Shown piece by piece: positions 1 through 5,503 of a stretch of 5,939 nucleotides of DNA; the first letter of the stretch is position 1, and each line of letters opens with the position of its first letter. Source of the DNA: Shewanella sp. (lineage in GTDB: Bacteria > Pseudomonadota > Gammaproteobacteria > Enterobacterales > Shewanellaceae); NCBI GenBank assembly GCA_004195335.1, contig SDWK01000921.1, positions 1 through 5,939 on the forward strand, read 5' to 3'. The position numbers and the translations under genes were made by a program. Under the pieces are notes generated by a model. It searched no databases. It was given only the letters and a program-made list of their open reading frames with translations, and had not been told where the DNA came from.

Positions 1-85
1 ACAATAGGTTAGGTTATTTTTTATAAATAGAGTCCCGAATAATTTCCCCAAAACGGAGCACTCCTCGTTAACCTGACTGGCAATC

Positions 86-115
86 TTGACTGGACGAATG
101 CCACCAAAATAAAGT
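86..115 (+). promoter_or_regulatory. weak candidate sigma-70 promoter for the GNAT gene
   Basis: TTGACT at 86-91 is a good -35 hexamer (5 of 6). With an 18-base spacer it meets TAAAGT at 110-115, only 4 of 6 for a -10. It would put the transcription start about 60 bases before the acetyltransferase start codon. The surrounding sequence is AT-rich, so a chance match is quite possible. Nothing else was recognised in positions 1-183. Confidence 0.25.
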
Positions 116-183
116 AAAAACTATTACAAGAGTGAATAAAAAAGCCAATACAAAGGCTAACCGAACAAAAAGGCAGGAGTGAT

Positions 184-714
184 ATGAGCCGAATAATTAC
201 CGAGACCGACCGCCTCATTATCCGAGAATTTAATCTTAATGATGCCGCAGCCGTACTCCATTTCAATGCCCCGGAAGAGGTGAACCGTTACACGGGAGAT
301 ACCGGCATGTGTGACAGCCTGCAGGATGCCGAAGCGATCATCCGCGATATCTGGTTAGCCGAGTATGACAAATTTGGCTATGGCCGCTGGGCGGTGGTAT
401 TAAAGGAAACGGACAGAGTGATTGGATTTTGCGGATTTAAAAACGACAGTCGTATAGGAGCTGTCGACATCGGTTACCGCTTTCACCCAGAACATTGGGG
501 CAAGGGCTACGCAACCGAATCAAATATGGCCTGTATCGGCTATGCCAAACAAGCGATGGAGCTTGATCTGGTACTCGGTGACGTCGTGGCAGAAAACCAA
601 GCATCGATCAATGTACTGCTCAAGCTAGGCATGACTTTCAATAAACAATACCAGGAAGATCAATTTACTGTTAATCGTTATCAAATGTTCTTAAAGTCTG
701 CCGGTGGTAACTAA
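184..714 (+). CDS. GNAT family N-acetyltransferase, RimJ/RimL-like
   Basis: A 176-residue protein with the organisation of the RimJ/RimL-like (Acetyltransf_3) branch of GNAT enzymes, which move an acetyl group from acetyl-CoA to an amine. The opening TDRLIIREFNLNDA (8-21) is the usual first strand of this branch. IGFCGF (80-85) is a central strand. HPEHWGKGYATES (101-113) is motif A, the pyrophosphate-binding loop for acetyl-CoA, with G106, G108 and A110 in the expected places. ENQASINVLLKLGM (137-150) is the typical asparagine-serine-KLG segment near the C-terminus. Length is normal for the family. AGGAG at 175-179 lies 4 bases before the ATG and fixes the start. There is no signal peptide or membrane segment, so the protein should be cytosolic. 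The acceptor cannot be told from sequence: it could be a ribosomal protein N-terminus, an antibiotic or another small amine. It stands alone and converges with the cheV-like gene 43 bases away. Confidence 0.9.
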   Translation: MSRIITETDRLIIREFNLNDAAAVLHFNAPEEVNRYTGDTGMCDSLQDAEAIIRDIWLAEYDKFGYGRWAVVLKETDRVIGFCGFKNDSRIGAVDIGYRFHPEHWGKGYATESNMACIGYAKQAMELDLVLGDVVAENQASINVLLKLGMTFNKQYQEDQFTVNRYQMFLKSAGGN

Positions 715-757
715 CCAGTACTCAGCCGACCTAATTACTCTGGCAAAAAATAACGAC

Positions 758-1738
758 TTAATTACCTAAAACATAGCTATCCATCATACCGACCATGCGA
801 CCGATCTCAGGCTTAGTGATCGTGTCGTTGGCCCCGAGTTTCAACGCCTTGCTGCGGTTATCCTCACTCATCAGTGACGAGAACATCACAATAGGCATAT
901 CGCGATAGGCGCCCGTATCACGCAGGCGCTTCAATAAGTGCATACCATCCATACGGGGCATCTCAACATCGGTAATGATGGCACTGACAAAGTCATTTAC
1001 CGATGCTCCCTCATCTGTGGCTAAACGCTCGTATTCCAGTAGCATCTCGAGGGCATCACCACCATCTTTCGCTGTAATAATGTTATATCCAGCCGATCTC
1101 AATGTATTTTCAATCATCTTACGGATAAACGCGGAATCATCGACAACCATTATGGTTTTAGCTTCTCGTTTCGCCAGCATCGAGTCGTTGATAATGACAC
1201 TCTTATCTTTTAGTACATCATATTTATCCATGCTAAGTTCGGGGTTGATATCGGCGATTATTTTCTCAAAATCTAGCACCATAATCAGGTGCCCTTCTCG
1301 CCTGACCACTGCGACGACACAATCCTGTTCGCCCGCCTCTAAAAACTGACTGGGGGATTCGACCTGCTCCCATGAGACTCGATGGATGCTGCGAACACTA
1401 TCGATCAAAAAACCATTAATCATCTTGTTAAAGTCAGTAACAATAACCACTTTATGAGTCAAATCATCTTGGGTCGGGATCCCAAGCCACCCAGCCAGAT
1501 CCACCAGCGGGATCAAGATATCTCTTAACGAAAAGACGCCCACCATGTTTGGCTGAGCATTAGGGTAATCAGAGGTGCTGGGTACCAAAATCACCTCACG
1601 TACCTTAGCGACATTAATCCCATAATGGCACACTTTATACCCGCCATCGGGGAGTAATTTATGCAGATGAAACTCGATAATTTCGAGCTCATTGGTACCA
1701 CTCTCAGTAAGGATTTCAGATTTTTTTATGTCATTCAT
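758..1738 (-). CDS. cheV: CheV-type chemotaxis adaptor (CheW domain + receiver domain)
   Basis: A CheW-like coupling domain (about residues 15-160) is followed by a response-regulator receiver domain (about 194-319), the architecture of CheV. CheV proteins bridge chemoreceptors and the kinase CheA at the inner face of the membrane, and phosphorylation of the receiver by CheA tunes coupling. CheW features include GINVAKVREVI (40-50) and PNMVGVFSLRDILIPLVDL (63-81). Receiver residues are complete: acidic pair D200-D201 in MVVDDSAFIRKM, phospho-acceptor D257 in TDVEMPRMDG, hydroxyl residue S287 in PIVMFSS, and K309 in the TKP motif, so the domain should be phosphorylatable. The start chosen is the ATG at 1738, with GAGTG six bases upstream. 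A GTG at 1747 would add three residues but has no ribosome site. The gene is not next to other chemotaxis genes here. Family assignment is firm. Because such bacteria often carry several cheV paralogues, which one this is remains open. Confidence 0.93.
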   Translation of the reverse strand: MNDIKKSEILTESGTNELEIIEFHLHKLLPDGGYKVCHYGINVAKVREVILVPSTSDYPNAQPNMVGVFSLRDILIPLVDLAGWLGIPTQDDLTHKVVIVTDFNKMINGFLIDSVRSIHRVSWEQVESPSQFLEAGEQDCVVAVVRREGHLIMVLDFEKIIADINPELSMDKYDVLKDKSVIINDSMLAKREAKTIMVVDDSAFIRKMIENTLRSAGYNIITAKDGGDALEMLLEYERLATDEGASVNDFVSAIITDVEMPRMDGMHLLKRLRDTGAYRDMPIVMFSSLMSEDNRSKALKLGANDTITKPEIGRMVGMMDSYVLGN

Positions 1739-1786
1739 AAACAGCACTCAGGCAAACACAAATAAAGAAATACAAGGACAATTATG

Positions 1787-1826
1787 AGTATAGGAAGAAA
1801 TGACGTTTTATGTATTTTCGATACAT
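1787..1826 (-). promoter_or_regulatory. candidate cheV promoter with a dyad over the -35 region
   Basis: Read on the minus strand, TATACT (1787-1792, 5 of 6) is a plausible -10. With an 18-base spacer the -35 would be AATACA (1811-1816), a weak 3 of 6. The -35 sits inside a perfect 6-base inverted repeat, ATGTAT (1810-1815) and ATACAT (1821-1826), separated by 5 bases. A weak -35 covered by a dyad is typical of a regulated promoter, but AT-rich dyads also arise by chance. The -10 lies about 50 bases before the cheV start codon. No flagellar sigma-28 type box was seen. Confidence 0.35.
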
Positions 1827-1834
1827 TTTTTAAG

Positions 1835-1912
1835 CGAGTACGAGTAAGAATTGTAGCCAGTAAGTGCGGGCGAAAATAGATCTCGAAGTAAGGAGTGAGG
1901 AATGAGAAGAAA
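1835..1912. repeat. degenerate GAGTA / heptad intergenic repeat
   Basis: CGAGTA occurs twice in tandem (1835-1846). A run of four related seven-base units follows at 1885-1912: GAAGTAA, GGAGTGA, GGAATGA and GAAGAAA. The second block has almost no pyrimidine on the plus strand. The units resemble the ACGAGTG/ACGAGAA words behind fre in this same window, so both may be decayed copies of one dispersed intergenic repeat. There is no convincing gene here: the open frame that crosses it needs a TTG start and runs into the cheV start. Confidence 0.45.
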
Positions 1913-1962
1913 ACGAGCCCCCCCAGCATAGCGATGTCGGGAACCAACTATGCAGCTTTAGT

Positions 1963-1981
1963 GATAAGGTTAAACCTTGTC
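1963..1981. repeat. 19-base dyad downstream of the Trp/Tyr-rich protein gene
   Basis: AAGGTT and AACCTT flank a single central A. The symmetry extends outward to GAT/GTC with one G-T wobble, giving about 8 paired bases with a 3-base loop if folded as RNA. It lies 9 bases past the stop codon of the minus-strand gene at 1990-2481, where a terminator would be expected. No T-run follows on the minus strand, so it is not a standard intrinsic terminator. It could be a transcript 3'-end hairpin or a protein-binding site. Confidence 0.3.
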
Positions 1982-1989
1982 AGGGCGAA

Positions 1990-2481
1990 TTATTTCAACT
2001 CTCGATAGGTCTCGCTACTCCAATCGAACACATACTCGACCCCTTGCCACTCATAAACCGTACGGCCATCTTTCTGAATGACCCGTGCATTTTCAGGCAA
2101 ACTCTTCAGACCTGAGGCATATTGCACACTGGTGGTCACTCTCTGTGGTGGTGCTATGACCTTAGGCTCGGGGCGCTTATACTCTCGACGATCGTAGCGA
2201 TAGGGATAGCCCCAATTGTTACGCCAATAGGGGCGATACCAAGGTCTGTTCCAGTAGTAGCTGTGGTTATTCCAGTAAGGTGATCCTGTGCTTACTCCAA
2301 TACCCCAACGCCAACCACTATTGTAGTTTGAATAATTATGCCCCCAACTGCTACTCCAGGTAGGTTGAACCCACACATTGCTGCTCCAATTGAAGCGATC
2401 AGAGGCTTGTACACCCAAACTAGAAAGGGACAATAAACCACACAAGATAACAGTCCGTCTAACACCAGATAATTGACTCAT
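1990..2481 (-). CDS. secreted Trp/Tyr-rich hypothetical protein
   Basis: A 163-residue protein of unknown function. Residues 1-26 form a clear Sec signal peptide: basic VRRT, hydrophobic VILCGLLSLSSLG, then VQA with predicted cleavage after A26. The lone Cys is not in a lipobox, so export is to the periplasm or beyond. Residues 28-105 are extremely rich in W, Y, N, R and S, with about 11 Trp and 11 Tyr in paired patches such as SYYWNRPWYRPYWRNNW. A Pro/Arg-rich linker leads to a more ordered C-terminal part (about 115-163). Its LPENARVIQKDGRTVYEW and GVEYVF resemble the 'LP.ga..v...G..Y....G..Y' repeats of small secreted DUF6515-like proteins. I make that comparison from memory and hold it loosely. 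The start is well supported: GGAGG (2486-2490) lies 4 bases before the ATG. It is transcribed away from ubiD and appears monocistronic. A cell-envelope or surface role is plausible but unproven. Confidence 0.8.
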   Translation of the reverse strand: MSQLSGVRRTVILCGLLSLSSLGVQASDRFNWSSNVWVQPTWSSSWGHNYSNYNSGWRWGIGVSTGSPYWNNHSYYWNRPWYRPYWRNNWGYPYRYDRREYKRPEPKVIAPPQRVTTSVQYASGLKSLPENARVIQKDGRTVYEWQGVEYVFDWSSETYRELK

Positions 2482-2614
2482 CTTGCCTCCCCCACCTTCA
2501 CTTTTTCATCAGGACCAAACTTGACAGTATTCCAATATTACTCCTATTTACAGCAAGAAGTAATTTACCTCTATCTTATCTATTTATTGTCTCCTGATAA
2601 ATAAACCTAAGCAG

Positions 2615-2643
2615 TTAAACATGTGTACTAAAAATGGTATAGT
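2615..2643 (+). promoter_or_regulatory. ubiD promoter, extended -10 with GC-rich discriminator
   Basis: TATAGT (2638-2643, 5 of 6) is preceded by TGG at 2635-2637, the extended -10 arrangement. TTAAAC (2615-2620, 3 of 6) lies 17 bases upstream as a weak -35, as expected when the -10 is extended. GCGCGCC follows the -10 immediately, giving a GC-rich discriminator, a feature linked to stringent (ppGpp/DksA) control of growth-related promoters. Transcription would start near 2650 and leave a leader of about 34 bases before the ubiD ATG. Confidence 0.55.
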
Positions 2644-2683
2644 GCGCGCCATATCACATTTTAATAGCAGTGAGTAATTCCAC

Positions 2684-4165
2684 ATGAGTTTTAAGGATTT
2701 ACGCAGTTTTATAAGCCACCTGGAAGCGAATGGTGAACTTAAACGTATCAGCCACCCGGTAGATCCCCATCTTGAGATGACGGAGATAGCCGATCGCGTG
2801 CTTCGTGCCAAAGGCCCGGCTCTGCTGTTTGAAAACCCAGTTGGCAACGAGATGCCTGTATTGGCAAACTTGTTTGGCACTCCAAAACGTGTCGCCATGG
2901 CTCTGGGTAAAGAAGATCCGCTCGCGCTAAGAGAAGTGGGTGAGCTGTTGGCATTCCTGAAGGAACCAGAGCCACCACGTGGTTTTAAAGACGCCATATC
3001 CAAGATACCTATGTTCAAGCAAGCCTTGAATATGCCGCCAAAGACGGTCAAGAACCCTCCCTGTCAGCAAGTCATTAAAACTGGTGACGATGTTGATCTG
3101 ACTAAGTTACCTATCCAACATTGCTGGCCAGGGGATGTGGCTCCCCTAGTCACTTGGGGCCTGACGATAACCAAAGGGCCGCGTCAGAAACGCCAAAACT
3201 TAGGTATTTATCGTCAGCAACTGATCGGTAAAGATAAACTGATTATGCGTTGGCTCGATCATCGTGGTGGCGCGCTCGATTTTAAAGACTTTAAAGAACA
3301 GCACCCCGGTGAGCGCTACCCGGTTGTTGTCGCATTGGGCGCAGATCCCGTGACTATCTTAGGGGCGGTGACTCCGGTACCGGACTCAATGAGTGAATAT
3401 GCCTTTGCCGGTCTGCTGCGCGGTGAGCGTACCGAAGTGTGTAAAGCCCTAAGCTGCGACTTGGAAGTTCCCGCCACCAGCGAGATCATCTTAGAGGGTT
3501 ATATCGATCCCGAAGAGATGGCCGAAGAAGGTCCTTATGGCGACCATACTGGATATTACAACGAAACCGACTCTTTCCCTGTTTTCACTGTAACCCATAT
3601 GACTCACAGAAAAGACGCTATCTATCATAGTACCTATACCGGCCGTCCACCCGATGAGCCCGCTATGTTGGGCGTGGCATTGAATGAAATATTCGTGCCT
3701 ATTTTGCGCAAGCAATACCCGGAAATCATCGACTTCTACCTGCCGCCAGAAGGCTGCTCATACCGTATGGCTGTGATCTCTATCCGTAAGCAATATCCGG
3801 GTCACGCAAAACGGGTGATGATGGGCGCCTGGTCCTTCCTGCGTCAGTTTATGTATACCAAATTTATTGTGGTGGTCGATGAAGATGTTAACTGCCGTGA
3901 CTGGAACGATGTGATCTGGGCCATTACTACACGCATGGATCCTAAACGCGATACCGTCATGATAGAAAACACCCCCATCGATTATCTCGACTTTGCTTCA
4001 CCTGTTGCGGGTCTTGGCTCGAAGATGGGAATGGATGCCACGAACAAGTGGGAAGGCGAAACCGATCGTGAATGGGGCACTCCTATCGTGATGGATAAGG
4101 CCGTAAAACAAAGAATCGATACTATCTGGGACGACTTGGGCATAGACGATGCTCCTACCCTATAA
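2684..4165 (+). CDS. ubiD: 4-hydroxy-3-polyprenylbenzoate decarboxylase UbiD
   Basis: Removes the carboxyl group from 3-polyprenyl-4-hydroxybenzoate in ubiquinone (coenzyme Q) biosynthesis, using the prenylated FMN cofactor made by UbiX, with Mn2+. The 493 residues match E. coli UbiD (497) nearly end to end from memory, with a shift of 3 caused by a shorter N-terminus. Cofactor and metal residues are in place: N172 in QNLGIYRQQ with R177, E238 in [12 protein letters not shown], and the catalytic region [11 protein letters not shown] with E282 and D287. Other family blocks include [12 protein letters not shown] (188-199), [11 protein letters not shown] (316-326), [12 protein letters not shown] (353-364) and [11 protein letters not shown] (439-449). 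The frame is intact with no insertions. The ATG at 2684 fits the family start, although its ribosome site is weak (GTGAG at 2670-2674). fre follows after 80 bases with no strong terminator between them, the same gene order as in E. coli. The protein is soluble and expected to act at the membrane with other Ubi enzymes. Confidence 0.98.
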   Translation: MSFKDLRSFISHLEANGELKRISHPVDPHLEMTEIADRVLRAKGPALLFENPVGNEMPVLANLFGTPKRVAMALGKEDPLALREVGELLAFLKEPEPPRGFKDAISKIPMFKQALNMPPKTVKNPPCQQVIKTGDDVDLTKLPIQHCWPGDVAPLVTWGLTITKGPRQKRQNLGIYRQQLIGKDKLIMRWLDHRGGALDFKDFKEQHPGERYPVVVALGADPVTILGAVTPVPDSMSEYAFAGLLRGERTEVCKALSCDLEVPATSEIILEGYIDPEEMAEEGPYGDHTGYYNETDSFPVFTVTHMTHRKDAIYHSTYTGRPPDEPAMLGVALNEIFVPILRKQYPEIIDFYLPPEGCSYRMAVISIRKQYPGHAKRVMMGAWSFLRQFMYTKFIVVVDEDVNCRDWNDVIWAITTRMDPKRDTVMIENTPIDYLDFASPVAGLGSKMGMDATNKWEGETDREWGTPIVMDKAVKQRIDTIWDDLGIDDAPTL

Positions 4166-4245
4166 TTTATAGTCTGCGATCTTAAACAAGATTAGCCAAA
4201 ACGATTATCTCAAGCCCCCACAGAGAGGCATTAAAAGGACGTTAG

Positions 4246-4956
4246 ATGAAAACGATTCGCTGTAAGATAGAACAAGTCACTCCGTTTAATGAAGCGGTTT
4301 ATCAGATCATTCTGAAACCTGAAACAGCGTTTGATTTTAAGGCTGGCCAGTATCTTTGCGTCGTTATGGGTGAAAAAGACAAGCGTCCATTCTCGATTGC
4401 TTCAGCACCCGATGCCGAGCATATTGAGTTGCATATCGGGGCTGCCATAAGTGAAAGCTACCCGATGCAGGTCGTAGAACGTATTAAAGAGTGTTTGCAA
4501 AACAACATCACAATAGAGATTGAAGTGCCAGGCGGTGATGCTCACCTGCGTCATGAAAGCAAACGCCCGCGTCTCATGATTGCTGGCGGTACTGGCTTCT
4601 CCTATATCAAGAGTATCGTTGAACATCAGATAGCGTTAGATCTGCAAGTGGAAACCACTTTCTACTGGGGCTGTCGAACTCAGGATGCCATGTATTACGA
4701 AACCATCGCACGCGAATGGCATGATGCTCATCCTTGGATGCATTTTGTTCCTGTACTCGAGCAGGCCAATGATGACTGGAAGGGCAAACAAGCTAACCTT
4801 CTGGATCAGATAAGATCTGACTTTGTTAGTCTCAATGGCTATGACATCTATATCGCGGGTCGTTTCGATATGGTGGGTACGGCACGGGAACTGTTCCGTA
4901 CTATGGGACTGGAAGAAGATCACCTCTACGGCGATGCATTCGCGTTTATAAAGTAA
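4246..4956 (+). CDS. fre: NAD(P)H-flavin reductase Fre
   Basis: Reduces free riboflavin, FMN or FAD with NADH or NADPH and releases the reduced flavin to other enzymes or to ferric iron. It belongs to the ferredoxin-NADP+ reductase-like family and is related to LuxG. Its 236 residues compare with 233 in E. coli. The flavin-binding domain (about 1-100) carries KAGQYLCVVM (32-41) and the signature RPFSIAS (47-53), where R47 and S50 contact the flavin. The nucleotide domain has AGGTGFSY (113-120), FYWGCR (139-144), YIAGRF (202-207) and the typical end YGDAFAFIK. There is no signal peptide, so it is cytosolic. AAGGA (4235-4239) lies 6 bases before the ATG. The adjacent ubiD is suggestive because UbiX needs reduced FMN to make the UbiD cofactor; that Fre supplies it is an inference. 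Older literature mislabelled this locus as ubiB. A repeat element begins at the base after its stop codon. Confidence 0.96.
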   Translation: MKTIRCKIEQVTPFNEAVYQIILKPETAFDFKAGQYLCVVMGEKDKRPFSIASAPDAEHIELHIGAAISESYPMQVVERIKECLQNNITIEIEVPGGDAHLRHESKRPRLMIAGGTGFSYIKSIVEHQIALDLQVETTFYWGCRTQDAMYYETIAREWHDAHPWMHFVPVLEQANDDWKGKQANLLDQIRSDFVSLNGYDIYIAGRFDMVGTARELFRTMGLEEDHLYGDAFAFIK

Positions 4957-5095
4957 GTGACGAGGGGCGCAGCCAAGCTCACTACGAGTGACGAGAACGC
5001 TTCGCTACGAGAAAATAGCAAAAGCTTTTTCTCGTAGGGCATAGCCCGAACTCACAGGCGCTTACCAGCTGCCCTCGATACTCGAAGCGAAGCAT
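4957..5095. repeat. composite intergenic repeat element (REP/MITE-like)
   Basis: GTGACGAG occurs at 4957-4964 and again at 4988-4995. ACGAG recurs at 4984-4988, 4991-4995 and 5007-5011. A 15-base arm at 4997-5011 (ACGCTTCGCTACGAG) has an inverted partner at 5081-5095 (CTCGAAGCGAAGCAT), matching at 13 of 15 positions. Together they bracket a block of about 100 bases containing a strong internal hairpin. Smaller dyads are TCACT/AGTGA (4979-4983, 4987-4991) and GGGC/GCCC (5037-5040, 5044-5047). There is no coding capacity on the plus strand. The arm words resemble dispersed repeats known to me from Shewanella intergenic regions. The element sits between convergent genes, where such units commonly lie. 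Confidence 0.6.
5005..5037. terminator. strong hairpin behind fre, possible terminator
   Basis: CTACGAGAAAA (5005-5015) pairs perfectly with TTTTCTCGTAG (5027-5037). Inside, AGC (5017-5019) pairs with GCT (5024-5026) around an AAAA loop, leaving T5016 as a bulge. That is 14 base pairs in 33 bases. The run of T (5026-5030) lies within the stem rather than after it, so this is not a textbook intrinsic terminator. An inner AGC-AAAA-GCT hairpin followed by the T-run could still end fre transcription. Nearly symmetric, it could also act against transcripts arriving from the opposite gene pair. Stabilising the fre mRNA 3' end is an alternative role. Confidence 0.4.
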
Positions 5096-5124
5096 CCTGC
5101 TGTTATCTCGAACCTTCTGTTAAG

Positions 5125-5334
5125 TTAAAGCTGAACCTTGTCATATTTATACCAGGCAACTAAGTTTCCAAGAATCGGTACGATCCACACCGCAGTTTCG
5201 ACATCGGTATAAACGCGATAGAAATGGATCGCAGAAGAGCTTACCTCATCGGGTTTAATTAACTCTTTGTTGGTTTCACGGCTCTGCTTTATCTTCAGTT
5301 TTTCGATACTCCAGAATGTCTCCAGGCTGACATG
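5125..5334 (-). pseudogene. start-less open frame, possible remnant of a gene 3' end
   Basis: On the minus strand a frame stays open for 69 codons between TAG (5335-5337) and TAA (5125-5127). It contains no ATG, GTG or TTG until its last 21 codons, so it cannot be a normal gene. The part beyond the HTH stop reads like protein: ELIKPDEVSSSAIHFYRVY, then ETAVWIVPILGNLVAWYKYD, with balanced codon use and a hydrophobic aromatic tail. Its first part overlaps the HTH gene in the +1 frame. Removing one base from the five-base A-run of the coding strand (5299-5303) would join the HTH frame to it. It may be a decayed third gene of the operon, a lost C-terminal extension of the regulator, or chance. 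I do not recognise the family. Confidence 0.3.
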
Positions 5335-5500
5335 CTAAATAGCCACAGATACTCGCCAGAGTTTCAAAACGTACTCCCTTTACCTTGCCTCGTTTCAATA
5401 GAGACAGATTAGCTTCGGTGATCCCTATCGCCTTGGCTAACTCCTTAGAGCTCACCTTACGAATCGCCATCATGACGTCTAAATTTACGATAATTTCCAT
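5276..5500 (-). CDS. Cro/C1-type (YozG-like) HTH transcriptional regulator
   Basis: A 74-residue single-domain DNA-binding protein of the short XRE class (HTH_26, YozG-like). It opens with IIVNLDVMMAIRKVSSKELA (3-22, first helix). SKELAKAIGITEANLSLLKRG (18-38) holds the helix-turn-helix with recognition helix around ITEANLSLLKRG, and FETLASICGYLACQPGDILEY (45-65) ends with the highly typical QPGDILEY. Length is normal. The start codon lies 3 bases after the TAG of the upstream DUF2975 gene, so translation is probably coupled; the ribosome site (AGG just before the start) is weak. DUF2975 membrane proteins are very often paired with this regulator type, which supports both calls. It probably controls its own operon, but the promoter lies outside the window. 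The short charged tail RKTEDKAEP lies beyond the conserved domain. Confidence 0.9.
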   Translation of the reverse strand: MEIIVNLDVMMAIRKVSSKELAKAIGITEANLSLLKRGKVKGVRFETLASICGYLACQPGDILEYRKTEDKAEP

Positions 5501-5503
5501 GAC

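Noticed and set aside
21..266. Minus-strand open frame of 81 codons at the left end
   Set aside because: It covers the leader and the start of the well-supported acetyltransferase gene, has no recognisable domain, and is Ser/Arg/Leu-rich as expected of an antisense frame.
715..757. Possible terminator between the convergent GNAT and cheV genes
   Set aside because: Only a 4-base CCAG/CTGG pairing and a short A-run are present. The stem is too weak to call.
975..1349. Plus-strand open frame of 124 codons
   Set aside because: It lies wholly inside the cheV coding region on the opposite strand. cheV is a full-length family match, so this is its antisense shadow.
1735..1947. Minus-strand 70-residue open frame ending in a hydrophobic stretch, overlapping the cheV start
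   Set aside because: It needs a TTG start without a ribosome site, runs through the degenerate heptad repeat, and overlaps the start of cheV. The hydrophobic tail is explained by AT-rich promoter DNA.
2642..2657. CRP-like site using TCACA at 2653-2657
   Set aside because: The left half is TGCGC rather than TGTGA, and the site would lie over the transcription start. The match is too poor.
2584..3051. Minus-strand open frame of 155 codons over the ubiD 5' end
   Set aside because: Antisense to a clear UbiD sequence, Ser/Arg-rich composition typical of a shadow frame, and it runs through the ubiD promoter.
4178..4193. Small hairpin (ATCTT-AAAC-AAGAT) between ubiD and fre
   Set aside because: Five AT-rich base pairs with no following T-run. 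It is not a credible terminator, so a shared transcript remains the simpler reading.
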